From: an uncultured SAR116 cluster alpha proteobacterium | GTDB taxonomy: Bacteria; Pseudomonadota; Alphaproteobacteria; Puniceispirillales; Marisalimonadaceae | DNA: 40,173 bases | NCBI GenBank assembly: GCA_902514865.1 | Contig: CABXSI010000005.1 | Span: 1 to 40,173 of the forward strand | Direction of reading: 5' to 3' | In this document: positions 26,155 to 34,846 of the stretch, in pieces | How the letters are laid out: every line of letters starts with the position of its first letter | Numbering within the stretch: the stretch's first letter is position 1 | Made by a program: the position numbers and the translations under genes | Notes under the pieces: generated by a model | The model's database searches: none | Told to the model about the DNA's origin: nothing | Seen by the model: the letters and a program-made list of their open reading frames with translations, nothing else

Positions 26155-27908
26155 GTTATCCAAATTGTCTGATACGGGTTAAGTTTAATGTTCTGTTCAT
26201 CCTTGAAACTAACTTTAGGGTTTAATAAATCATACCATTTTTCATGATCAATTAAGTTTATCATGTTAGTATTTAAGTCAATGTTTCTTGAGGTGACATT
26301 TGTAATTGCAAAAATACTTTGACGTCTATCCCTACTCTGTCTCCAAACTGAAAAAACATTTTTATTTAAATTTAAAGTAAATTGAGTTGCATTTGGATGA
26401 AAAGCAGGCTGAGCTTTTCTTATAGATATTAGTTTTTTTAGAAATTCGTAACATTTATTTTCAACTGAGTTTTCATCATTCAAAGTAGCTTCTAACTCTA
26501 ACCAATTCCATTTATGCCTATTAAGATCCCTTTTTACCTTACTATTTAAGTAAGATTTTTCATCATTTTGGGTGGCAAAAAAAGAATTAAAATAAAAAGC
26601 AGGAACACCTTCAATAGATAAAATAATACAGTGTGATGCTATGAATCGCTCTAAACAAAATTTTCCCTTACAATCGATATCAGTATATTGCAAAGCGTTA
26701 AATAATGATATGTTAGCTTCGTAAACTTTTTCTTGCTTTGACGGCAACTTTCTCATTGAAAACTGACTTCCGTTCTTTTCTAATCTTACCAACATACTAC
26801 TTATTTCTTCTTCTGATAAAAGACCTTCAGCTGGTCTCATCCCTATTCCATCGTGGGATGCAATAAAATTTAAATATGCATTACCGACTTGAGCAGGTGG
26901 CATTTTCATACTCCATTTTGTAAGTGAAGTAGAATCTCCAAATAAAAATGTATGGACAATTAATGGTGGTAAAGGAAAATTATATATCCAGTGAGCTTCG
27001 TCATTTTTTCCAAAATAACTTAGGTTTTCCTCTTTTGGTAGATTTGTTTCTGTTACTATAATTATATTCTTATCAAGTTGATCAACAATATCCCTAAGTA
27101 ACTTAATTATTTCATGAGTTTCAGGTAAATTGAGACACGTGGTTCCAGTTTCTTTCCAAATAAAAGCTACGGCATCTAGTCTAAATATTTTTATCCCATA
27201 ACTAGACAATTTTAATATTAAAGTAATAAACTCTAATAAGACCTCTGGATTTCTAAAATCTAAATCAATTTGATCATAACTGAATGTACACCATAAATTT
27301 TTAGTATCATTTAATACTTTAATTTTTTTAAGAAGATCATGATCTCGCGGTCTAATAACATTACTATAATCATAATTGTTATTAATTGTAAAAAAATAAT
27401 CTTTACCTGGTTTCTTGTTCAAAAGAAAATTTTTAAACCATTTTCCTTCAGAAGAAGCGTGATTTAAGACCAAATCTGTCATAACGTTTGCATTTTTTGA
27501 TAATATTTTTATTTCATCCCAAGTTCCAAATGCTGGGTCTATATCTTCATGATTTTTTACAGAAAAACCTCCATCTCCACTTGACGGAAAAAAAGGTAAA
27601 AAATGAATGCTGTCTATGAATGAAGAAAAAAATATATTATAAAATGAAATAAAATCACTAATTGTTTTTCCATACAACCCATTTTTAACATTATCCGCGT
27701 ATGTAATCAGTAAAGTAGTTTTTTCAGACCAGGGCTCACTAACATCGGTAGAGTTATTTTTTGATTTATAAAGATTAATTAATTGATTAATTTTTTTGGA
27801 ATAATCAAGAGTTTTGTCAGCAGAAATAGTTGACCTATAAATATAGTTTAATCTTTTTAAAACATCTAAATTAATATTATCATTAATTTTATTATCTGAG
27901 TTCTTCAT
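26136..27908 (-). CDS. GH13_18 phosphorylase, probably glucosylglycerate phosphorylase
   Basis: A 590-residue GH13 enzyme of the sucrose-phosphorylase type. Catalytic residues by motif are nucleophile Asp245 in FRLDAVAF, acid/base Glu287 in VTETNLP and the stabilising Asp353 in ASHDGIGMR. HFLPFFPSSGDGGFSV near residue 100 is the subfamily opening. GH13_18 includes sucrose, sucrose-6-phosphate, glucosylglycerol and glucosylglycerate phosphorylases (the last typified by E. coli YcjM). Being 17 nt into gpgS and next to a GpgP-type phosphatase makes glucosylglycerate the best substrate (inference). Products would be glucose-1-phosphate and glycerate. Confidence 0.82.
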   Translation of the reverse strand: MKNSDNKINDNINLDVLKRLNYIYRSTISADKTLDYSKKINQLINLYKSKNNSTDVSEPWSEKTTLLITYADNVKNGLYGKTISDFISFYNIFFSSFIDSIHFLPFFPSSGDGGFSVKNHEDIDPAFGTWDEIKILSKNANVMTDLVLNHASSEGKWFKNFLLNKKPGKDYFFTINNNYDYSNVIRPRDHDLLKKIKVLNDTKNLWCTFSYDQIDLDFRNPEVLLEFITLILKLSSYGIKIFRLDAVAFIWKETGTTCLNLPETHEIIKLLRDIVDQLDKNIIIVTETNLPKEENLSYFGKNDEAHWIYNFPLPPLIVHTFLFGDSTSLTKWSMKMPPAQVGNAYLNFIASHDGIGMRPAEGLLSEEEISSMLVRLEKNGSQFSMRKLPSKQEKVYEANISLFNALQYTDIDCKGKFCLERFIASHCIILSIEGVPAFYFNSFFATQNDEKSYLNSKVKRDLNRHKWNWLELEATLNDENSVENKCYEFLKKLISIRKAQPAFHPNATQFTLNLNKNVFSVWRQSRDRRQSIFAITNVTSRNIDLNTNMINLIDHEKWYDLLNPKVSFKDEQNIKLNPYQTIWITNFKDE

Positions 27909-29127
27909 TATCTAATTCAACACTTGATTTCAATCTATCTAAAAAGTCGGGAATTGCACTCAGAACTCTGTTCCATGTAGGTATAAATGGTGTTTCCATT
28001 GGGTTTTCAAAAAATGATTCTCCTGCTTTCATTATATTTAAAGCAAAAAGTTCAACTGTTTTTTCTTCTATATGAGAATCAAAAGTTAAGCCATTCATTT
28101 GAGCATCACTTCTATATATATCAATCATATCTAAAGCTGATCTATAATAGGTTGCTTTTATACTTCTAAATGTTTCTAAAGTAAAAATATTACCTTGAGT
28201 TGCGAGTTTTCTTATGAGTGCTTTAGTTATATCAATAGACATTCTAGATAAACCTGAATTATCATCATTTTCAGATAAATCCTGATGTTTATGATCATAG
28301 GTTTGAGCTAAATCTACTTGACATATTCTATTACTAGAATGATTTCGTTGCATCTCTGATAATATTCCAATTTCCAATCCCCAATCCGATGGAATTCTGA
28401 GTTGTGGAAGTAAGTTTTTTCTGAAAGAAAATTCACCCGCAAGAGGGTAGCGAAAAGACTTCATAAAATCTAGATAATCACTTTTTCCTATTGTTCTTTC
28501 CATTGCTAACAATAGCGGAAACACCAATAATCTGGAGACTCTACCATTCATTTTAGAATCAGCAACCCTAGGATAATATCCTTTGCAGAACTGAAAATTA
28601 AAAACTGGATTAGCTACTGGATAGAATAATTTAGCCAAAAGTGATTTTTCATATGTCAGTATATCACAATCATGTAAAGCTATAGATTCCGCTTTACCTC
28701 TAGCTAATGTCATACCTATACAATACCAAACGTTTCTACCTTTACCAAACTCACCAGGAGCCAACCCTTTTGATTTTAATTCTTTATCAAGTTCTGTTAA
28801 TCTTGGTCCATCATTCCAAAGCATAGAAAACGGGAGTTTTAATTTTTTAAAAAAATTATATGCTTTTTTGTATTCTTCGTGATTTGCTTTATCCAGCCCT
28901 ATTACAATATGATTTAAAAAATCTGTCTTATTTATTTCGTTAATTATTTTAGGAAGAGCTTTTCCATCAATTTCAGAGAACAAACTTGGAAGTATTAGTT
29001 CCATTGGATTATCTTTTGAAAAGTTAATTAAATCATTTTCTAATTTTTTGTAATTCTTTTCTGACGATGAACCATAAGAAAAATCGTGTAAGTTGGCTAC
29101 AATACCATTTTGATAAAAGCTACCCAT
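27892..29127 (-). CDS. gpgS: Glucosyl-3-phosphoglycerate synthase
   Basis: A 411-residue GT81-type retaining glycosyltransferase that joins glucose from an NDP-glucose to 3-phosphoglycerate. The metal-binding DCD is at residues 153-155 in ALHDCDILTY. WNDGPRL, KGRNVWYC, FRYPLAGEFSF, PSDWGLEIGILSE and MNGLTFD are blocks I recognise from Gram-negative GpgS. AGGATG precedes the ATG, inside the tail of the phosphatase gene 4 nt upstream. The 3' end overlaps the phosphorylase by 17 nt. The enzyme makes the precursor of glucosylglycerate. Confidence 0.93.
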   Translation of the reverse strand: MGSFYQNGIVANLHDFSYGSSSEKNYKKLENDLINFSKDNPMELILPSLFSEIDGKALPKIINEINKTDFLNHIVIGLDKANHEEYKKAYNFFKKLKLPFSMLWNDGPRLTELDKELKSKGLAPGEFGKGRNVWYCIGMTLARGKAESIALHDCDILTYEKSLLAKLFYPVANPVFNFQFCKGYYPRVADSKMNGRVSRLLVFPLLLAMERTIGKSDYLDFMKSFRYPLAGEFSFRKNLLPQLRIPSDWGLEIGILSEMQRNHSSNRICQVDLAQTYDHKHQDLSENDDNSGLSRMSIDITKALIRKLATQGNIFTLETFRSIKATYYRSALDMIDIYRSDAQMNGLTFDSHIEEKTVELFALNIMKAGESFFENPMETPFIPTWNRVLSAIPDFLDRLKSSVELDNEELR

Positions 29128-29131
29128 TTAT

Positions 29132-29956
29132 TCATCCTACAAAATTAATATTTATTTTTTTTAAGGAAGATTTTATAACCTCTTCCCATCCTTTTGGAGC
29201 ATATTTTTTAGCTCTGATAATATTTTTCATTTCTAAATCAATCAAATTATCTTTGTTTGGTAATGGTATAATACATGGTTGATCTGATTGTTTTAACATC
29301 GAAATATCATTAGGGCTGTCGCCAACAACTATAGTATACGGATTAGACTTAAGTTCAGTTTTAAGTTTTTTAACAACTGATTTCATTGCAAAACCTTTTG
29401 AACAGTCATCACAAATATTAAAAACTCTTCCACCTTCATGTAACTTTAAGCCAAGACTTTTTAAAAATAAACTAAACTCTCTTATGAGTTTTTGTGATCC
29501 ATTGAAAATTAATGGCAATGAATAATCTCTATTTAACGCGAAGGGTAAATATTTATGATTTAAACCAAGTGTCTGCATTTGTTTATCTTTTGTCATATCT
29601 TCAATAAAATCACATTTTTCACGAAATTCTATAGGAACTTTCGTTTTGAAAATTTCTAAAATCTCTTTGATTGATCTACTTAAAATTATTGAATTATCTT
29701 TCAATTTTAAATTAGCATTAAGTAAATCCAAGTTGTGAACTGCTGCTCCATTTTCAGAAATATAAGGTAATTCTTTTCCTAATTGATTAAAAAAAAGCTC
29801 AATTTCTATTTTAGTTTTACTTGAATTAGGTATTATTTTTATACCTTGATCCAAACATTTTAATATGAAATCTTTAATATCTTGGAATTCAAAATTATCA
29901 TGATCTAATAAAGATCCATCTAGGTCTGTAAATATTAAAATATCTTCATATTTCAT
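29132..29956 (-). CDS. Glucosyl-/mannosyl-3-phosphoglycerate phosphatase (HAD-IIB)
   Basis: A 274-residue HAD-superfamily phosphatase of the MpgP/GpgP type. Motif I is FTDLDGSLLD with Asp11 and Asp13, motif II is IPNSSKT near residue 43, ISENGAAV follows, and motif IV is VGDSPNDISML near residue 220. It should remove the phosphate from glucosyl-3-phosphoglycerate to give glucosylglycerate. It is directly upstream of gpgS on the same strand, 4 bases apart, so the two synthesis steps are co-expressed. The MpgP name in databases reflects homology; the gpgS partner points to the glucosyl substrate. Confidence 0.88.
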   Translation of the reverse strand: MKYEDILIFTDLDGSLLDHDNFEFQDIKDFILKCLDQGIKIIPNSSKTKIEIELFFNQLGKELPYISENGAAVHNLDLLNANLKLKDNSIILSRSIKEILEIFKTKVPIEFREKCDFIEDMTKDKQMQTLGLNHKYLPFALNRDYSLPLIFNGSQKLIREFSLFLKSLGLKLHEGGRVFNICDDCSKGFAMKSVVKKLKTELKSNPYTIVVGDSPNDISMLKQSDQPCIIPLPNKDNLIDLEMKNIIRAKKYAPKGWEEVIKSSLKKININFVG

Positions 29957-29984
29957 AATCGGGAACTTAACTGCAATTTCAACA

Positions 29985-31211
29985 TTATAAAGATTTTTGT
30001 TTTGCTACAAATATATTTGATGATTTATTAGGCAAAAGCAACCCTGAGACTATAACGGCTATAGATATAAACGCTAGTGCCTCAAGAATAAATGAAAAAT
30101 TGTATCCATTTTTTAATAGATATGATGTTACGGGTAACACGCAAGCTCCAGCACATAAATTGACCATAAATTTTATCGAGAGAACCCTACCCCTCCAATT
30201 ATCTTGAACGTATTTTACTAATATAACATCTGTTATAGGAACTTGCCCAAAAACAAAAATCATAGCTGCTAACATTATAAATAGTAAACTGTAATCATAA
30301 GAATAACTTGCAATATATATAAAAACTAATTGACCTAAACCCATAGCTGATAAAACAAATTTTGGAGGAATTTTATCAACCAACCACCCTGTCCCTATTT
30401 GAGAGAACGAAGCAATTGCATAAACAAATCCTGCTAAAAGTCCAGTTACTGCTACATCATTTGAAATTTGCAACATATTTACTTCAAAGAGTCTTGGTAT
30501 AAGAAATGTCAAAGATCCAAAAATAAATCCACCAGATAAAGTAACAATACTTAAACAAACAAGCACAGTTTGCCAACCTTCCGATGTTATTGATGTATCT
30601 TTTTTTGCGTTATTTGAATTGCCTTGTAGTTTATTTTCTTCTAATTCAATAAAGGCAAATATTTGTGAAATTCCAAAGCAGAAACATATTAGTGATGGAA
30701 CAATAAATGCTAGCCTCCAGTCACTGTAGAGTATCAAAAAGCCAGTTAAGATTGGAGCTATTGCAACACCCATATTTCCCCATACTCCATTAACACCCAA
30801 CCTCAAACCTACTTTACCTGGTCTTTTTGTTATCATAGCAATTCCTACTGGGTGATATATTGCAGCAAAAAAACCAACAATCCCTAGAGAAACACCTAAC
30901 ATAATCGTTGAACTAGATAATGCCGCTAAAATAGAGCCAAAAGCTAAACCAAATGGATAAATAGTTATTAATATTGCTCTAGAATACTTGTCTGCCAACC
31001 AGCCTGCTAATGGAGCAGCCGCGCCAAACAAAACAACACCTAGGGTACCATAAACAATAATTTTTTCATAAGATAATCCAAATTCCCTTCCAGCATCAAA
31101 AGCAGCCTTAGCAAAAATTAACATCATAAAATGATCTAATAAATGGCCAATATTCAAATAGATGTCAGGAATCGAATAAGATTTTGTACTATCTAAAGTA
31201 ATCATTTTCAT
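29985..31211 (-). CDS. MFS transporter
   Basis: A 408-residue major facilitator protein with about 12 membrane segments. GHLLDHFMMLIFAKAA in the first helix, GWLADKYSRAILI in the loop 2-3 motif, and its repeat GWLVDKIPPKFV in the second half are visible. The N-terminal His-Asp pattern resembles the fosmidomycin-resistance (Fsr)-like branch, but the substrate is not predictable. It lies 28 bases upstream of the phosphatase gene in the same direction and could be in the glucosylglycerate operon; transport of an osmolyte or a drug-like compound are equally open. ATG 31205 is an alternative start. Confidence 0.82.
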   Translation of the reverse strand: MKMITLDSTKSYSIPDIYLNIGHLLDHFMMLIFAKAAFDAGREFGLSYEKIIVYGTLGVVLFGAAAPLAGWLADKYSRAILITIYPFGLAFGSILAALSSSTIMLGVSLGIVGFFAAIYHPVGIAMITKRPGKVGLRLGVNGVWGNMGVAIAPILTGFLILYSDWRLAFIVPSLICFCFGISQIFAFIELEENKLQGNSNNAKKDTSITSEGWQTVLVCLSIVTLSGGFIFGSLTFLIPRLFEVNMLQISNDVAVTGLLAGFVYAIASFSQIGTGWLVDKIPPKFVLSAMGLGQLVFIYIASYSYDYSLLFIMLAAMIFVFGQVPITDVILVKYVQDNWRGRVLSIKFMVNLCAGACVLPVTSYLLKNGYNFSFILEALAFISIAVIVSGLLLPNKSSNIFVAKQKSL

Positions 31212-31241
31212 GATTAAGAACCTAAAATTATAATTTCTAAT

Positions 31242-31916
31242 TTATTCCGATAAAAAAGTTGTATAATCAGTATAATCCAATTTTTCTACTCTTAATGCAT
31301 TTTCTGGTGCACTAGTATCTTCATACCCAACTGATACACCACAAACTAACATCTCATTTTCTTTAAAGTTAAGCTGATCGGCGATGAGTGTATGAAATTT
31401 AGTAAATGCTACCTGACCACATGAATGCAAACCTTCTCCTCTAGCACCAACTAAAATACTTTGAATGAACATACCAACATCCATAAATGTACCAGTAGCA
31501 AGCCTTCTATCCATTGTTATAAACATTCCAAGTGGAGCACCAAAAAAATGAAAATTTTCTTGCATTTGTTTGTCTCTAGCTTTGAAATCTTCTCTTCCAA
31601 TATTAAGTAATTTGTAAAGCTCAAAACCCACAGCTCTTCTTCTTGATATAAAAGGTTCAAACCATTCAGTAGGATAATAATCAAACTCTTGTTTGAACTC
31701 TTTAGCAGATCCATCTTTAATAGATTCTAAAATTGAATTTGTTATAGCTTCTTTTTTCTTCCCTTCGACCACATATACATGCCAAGGTTGAATATTATGA
31801 CCACTTGGCGCAAAAGCAGAACACTCTAAGATATTTTTAATCTTATCTTTAGGCACTGGCTTAGATAAAAATCTTCTAACAGACCTTCTTGATAAGAATG
31901 CTTCCTTTACATTCAT
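31242..31916 (-). CDS. Nitroreductase family protein
   Basis: A 224-residue FMN-dependent oxidoreductase. SRRSVRRFLSKPVP near the N-terminus binds the FMN phosphate, SAFAPSGHNIQPWHVYVV is the second block, and a C-terminal GARGEGLHSCGQ completes the flavin site. ATG 31916 (MNVKEAF), with GGGG about 8 bases upstream, fits the fold better than 31934. Members reduce nitroaromatics, quinones or enals with NAD(P)H. A 10-bp palindrome sits 24 bases upstream, in the position of an operator. It may be co-transcribed with the MFS gene downstream (30-base gap). Confidence 0.88.
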   Translation of the reverse strand: MNVKEAFLSRRSVRRFLSKPVPKDKIKNILECSAFAPSGHNIQPWHVYVVEGKKKEAITNSILESIKDGSAKEFKQEFDYYPTEWFEPFISRRRAVGFELYKLLNIGREDFKARDKQMQENFHFFGAPLGMFITMDRRLATGTFMDVGMFIQSILVGARGEGLHSCGQVAFTKFHTLIADQLNFKENEMLVCGVSVGYEDTSAPENALRVEKLDYTDYTTFLSE

Positions 31917-31940
31917 ATTTATAACCCCATGCATTTTTCT

Positions 31941-31964
31941 AAATAGTTAACTCTTTAACTATTT
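31941..31964 (-). promoter_or_regulatory. Perfect 10-bp palindrome before the nitroreductase gene
   Basis: AAATAGTTAA (31941-31950), spacer CTCT, TTAACTATTT (31955-31964). It overlaps the 5' untranslated region of the nitroreductase gene and follows the transglycosylase gene. No U-run follows on the minus strand, so it may be an operator for a dimeric regulator rather than a terminator. No regulator gene is adjacent. Confidence 0.45.
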
Positions 31965-31994
31965 ACATATTTAATTTTTAATCAATTAATAAAT

Positions 31995-32681
31995 TTAATT
32001 TTGTGAGAATATATTTCTAAAAAATTTAACTTTTTCAATCCTTGCAAATAAATAAGGCTGACTGTCTTTTATTATGCTTGAAAGTGAATTTTTATTAGCT
32101 TCTTTTTTTTTGGTATTTGTTACTGACTTCATTGTCTTATATTTTTCACTTTTCCAAAACTGATTCACTTTAATTAAATAAGGTTTATTTTTATTTGGAT
32201 CTGAAGAGTGATAGTGTTTTATGGCCTTATCCCATGAACCATGTTTATTTTTTAATTGTAATAGAAATGATGCTGCATAAGAAACATTTGGCTCAACAGC
32301 AAACATGTCAATTATTTTCTTAAAATTATTTTTATGCCACTTTATGTTTATTTGCATACAACCAACATCAAGGTTAAAATCTTTCATTTCAACATGTTTT
32401 AAAACATACTTTTGCATTTGTTTTTTTGTATCGAAAAAGAGACTCTTTCCCGCATGATTTACTGTCCATGGCCAGATAGTATGTTTATTATTTTTTAATA
32501 TTCGACCTGATTCAGCTTTACCAATACTTGAAAGAAGATTTTTTGGAATGTCAGTATAGTCTTCTAAAGTTTTAATAACACTTTCACATGAATTATTTTT
32601 TTTTGAGGTAAATGCGTATGTGTCTTTTATTGTAAAAATAAAAATACTAATAAATATTAAAAAGCTCTTAAATAAGGTCAT
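31995..32681 (-). CDS. Lytic transglycosylase (SLT domain) with signal peptide
   Basis: A 228-residue exported protein. From ATG 32681 it has a clear signal sequence (FKSFLIFISIFIFTI, then a cleavage region near TYA-FTS), so it is probably periplasmic. The SLT domain shows SIGKAESGR with the catalytic Glu57 and GCMQINIKWH near residue 108, the usual substrate-groove motif. The tail from residue 170 is Lys-rich and looks disordered. The track's start at 32696 is a TTG; ATG 32681 is preferred. It cleaves peptidoglycan glycan strands; no secretion system is visible nearby to assign a specialised role. Confidence 0.85.
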   Translation of the reverse strand: MTLFKSFLIFISIFIFTIKDTYAFTSKKNNSCESVIKTLEDYTDIPKNLLSSIGKAESGRILKNNKHTIWPWTVNHAGKSLFFDTKKQMQKYVLKHVEMKDFNLDVGCMQINIKWHKNNFKKIIDMFAVEPNVSYAASFLLQLKNKHGSWDKAIKHYHSSDPNKNKPYLIKVNQFWKSEKYKTMKSVTNTKKKEANKNSLSSIIKDSQPYLFARIEKVKFFRNIFSQN

Positions 32682-32716
32682 AATGTACAATAGCAATCAC
32701 TATGCCAGATAAAAAA

Positions 32717-33502
32717 CTATCTCAACTTTTTATAATCTGGTGTTCTTTTTTCTAGAAAAGCGTCTATGCCTTCCATACTCTCCTTATCACCTTGAGATTT
32801 TACCATATAGTCAGTTTCTAATTTAATTTGTTTTGAAAAATCATTACCGTAGGCTGCTCTAGATAATTTTTTAATTCTCGAGATAGAGTTTTTAGGAAGA
32901 TTTTCAAAATTTTTAGATAATTCTACAGCAGTCTCTTTTGCATTACCTTTTTGGGCTAATACATTAACAGCTCCAATGTTATATAGTCTTGATGCATCAA
33001 TTTTTCCTCCTATCATTGCCATCTCAGCTAGCATTTGGCGGGGCATTGTTTCAGACAAAAATTTAGTAGCATTACCGTCAGGAGTTAAACCAATTTTAAC
33101 ATACGCCAATGAAAAAAAACTATATTCGCTCATGACTACTAAATCACAGGCCATAGCTAATGAAACACCCGCTCCAGCTGCTCCTCCTTCAATTGCGGCT
33201 ATAATTGGTTTTGAACAATTATAAATAGATTCGATGGTTCCATTTAACTGATTTAAAGTTTGGTACCTCTCTGGTTCAGTCATTGATCTCCTTGTTTTTA
33301 ATGCATTCAGATCACCACCTGCACAAAAAAAATCCCCTTCACCTGCAATGACAACAGAGCAAACATTTTTATCTTCCTCTGCTATTTTTATAGCTGACTG
33401 AAATTCGTCATGAAATCCCTTGATCATTGAATTTCTTTTTGATGGATTATTCAAGGTAATAATCAAAGTATTACCAATTATTTTATTTTCAATTATAGAC
33501 AT
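32717..33502 (-). CDS. Enoyl-CoA hydratase/isomerase family protein
   Basis: A 261-residue crotonase-fold protein, second in this window. GEGDFFCAGGDLNAL near residue 53, IEGGAAGAGVSLAMACDL near residue 104 (CoA oxyanion hole), KIGLTPDGNAT near residue 136 and the ending EKRTPDYKKL are clear. The LTPDGN wording resembles the PaaG/isomerase-like branch more than classical hydratases (tentative). AGGAAT precedes the ATG. Twenty bases separate it from the transglycosylase gene on the same strand; the pairing has no obvious biological reason. Confidence 0.87.
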   Translation of the reverse strand: MSIIENKIIGNTLIITLNNPSKRNSMIKGFHDEFQSAIKIAEEDKNVCSVVIAGEGDFFCAGGDLNALKTRRSMTEPERYQTLNQLNGTIESIYNCSKPIIAAIEGGAAGAGVSLAMACDLVVMSEYSFFSLAYVKIGLTPDGNATKFLSETMPRQMLAEMAMIGGKIDASRLYNIGAVNVLAQKGNAKETAVELSKNFENLPKNSISRIKKLSRAAYGNDFSKQIKLETDYMVKSQGDKESMEGIDAFLEKRTPDYKKLR

Positions 33503-33592
33503 TTAATTCCTATGTTGTAATTTATTGTGAGATTGAAATTATATATTTACTATTTCATTCTTTAAGAAAGTTAAATAAATTGCAAATATATT

Positions 33593-34840
33593 ATGAATAA
33601 TGAAAAATCACTTAAACTGATTATGAGTGCTGCACTAGCAGCCGCTAAACCAAAAGATAAGTTTAAAAAAGTTCCAACTAGACCTGAAGGAAAACTTATA
33701 GTTATTGGTGCAGGAAAAGCTGCAGCCAGTATGGCAAGAGAGTTTGAAAATAATTATGAAGGACCAATTGAAGGCCTAGTAATAACAAGATATGGGCATA
33801 GCACGAAAACAAAATTTGTAAAAGTAATTGAGGCCGCACATCCAGAACCAGATGCAAATGGTTTACTTGCTTCACAAAAAATCTTTAATATAGCTACGAA
33901 TTCATCTGAGAAGGATCATGTTGTTTTTCTTATTTCTGGAGGAGCTTCATCTTTATTAACATTACCTTTAAGTGGTATAAGTTTTGAAGAAAAACAAAGA
34001 ATAAATAAAGAACTTTTAATTAGTGGTGCTCCAATCGATGAAATGAATATTGTAAGACGATCTCTATCTCAATTAAAAGGAGGACGTCTTGCTAAAGCAA
34101 TTTTTCCGGCACAGCTCACTACCTATATGATATCAGATATTCCAGGAGATGATCCCGCCTATATTGGCTCTGGTCCAACAATACAAGCAAATGGCTCAAA
34201 TCAAGATTCAATAGCTATATTAGAAAATTACAAAATAGCTATAAGTGATAAAATTAAAAAAATTATTTATAAAAATACATTGCCCCAATTAATAAAATCA
34301 CCTCAGTACATGCTTGCCAATCCAATAATGGCCCTCAAAAGCGCAGCTAATGTTGCAGAAAAAGAAGGTTATATTCCTATAATTTTATCTGACAGCCTTG
34401 AAGGTGAGGCTAAAATTGAAGGTAAAAAAATGGCTGAATTAGCGATAAAGATAAGTAATGAAAAAAAGTATAAAAATATTAGTTTAAGCAAACCAATTTT
34501 ACTTTTATCTGGAGGAGAAACTACGGTCAAGGTCACAGGAAACGGTAAAGGAGGTAGAAATACAGAATTTATGTTATCAATGGCAATAACCCTTGATAAA
34601 GCAAAAAATATAAGTGCCCTTGCAGTTGACACCGACGGGATAGACGGTATTGAAGATAATGCTGGAGCTTATATTTCAGATGAAACGCTGAAAAAAGCAA
34701 TTTTTAAAAAAGTTAATCCACAAACTTATTTGAACAAAAATGATTCATATTCATTTTTTAAAAAAATTAATGATTTAATTTTTACTTCACCAACTCTAAC
34801 AAATGTTAATGATTTCAGAGCTGTATTAATCAACCCTTAA
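33593..34840 (+). CDS. Glycerate 2-kinase (DUF4147/MOFRL family)
   Basis: A 415-residue kinase of the GckA/TtuD type, converting D-glycerate to 2-phosphoglycerate. The N-terminal domain has VIGAGKAAASMA near residue 37, AAHPEPDANG near residue 82 and LISGGASSLLTLP near residue 108. The C-terminal MOFRL domain has LLSGGETTVKVTGNGKGGRN near residue 302 and AVDTDGIDGIEDNAGA. The final motif reads SPTLTNVNDFR where I recall GPTGTNVNDLR, a mild divergence. Older database names call it hydroxypyruvate reductase. It is divergent from the crotonase gene and may serve glycerate from glucosylglycerate or acid-sugar catabolism (inference). Confidence 0.9.
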   Translation: MNNEKSLKLIMSAALAAAKPKDKFKKVPTRPEGKLIVIGAGKAAASMAREFENNYEGPIEGLVITRYGHSTKTKFVKVIEAAHPEPDANGLLASQKIFNIATNSSEKDHVVFLISGGASSLLTLPLSGISFEEKQRINKELLISGAPIDEMNIVRRSLSQLKGGRLAKAIFPAQLTTYMISDIPGDDPAYIGSGPTIQANGSNQDSIAILENYKIAISDKIKKIIYKNTLPQLIKSPQYMLANPIMALKSAANVAEKEGYIPIILSDSLEGEAKIEGKKMAELAIKISNEKKYKNISLSKPILLLSGGETTVKVTGNGKGGRNTEFMLSMAITLDKAKNISALAVDTDGIDGIEDNAGAYISDETLKKAIFKKVNPQTYLNKNDSYSFFKKINDLIFTSPTLTNVNDFRAVLINP

Positions 34841-34846
34841 ATTAGA

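Noticed and set aside
26136-27908. Sucrose phosphorylase as the GH13 function
   Set aside because: Possible by fold, but adjacency to gpgS and the GpgP-type phosphatase favours glucosylglycerate; no sucrose transporter or fructokinase is nearby.
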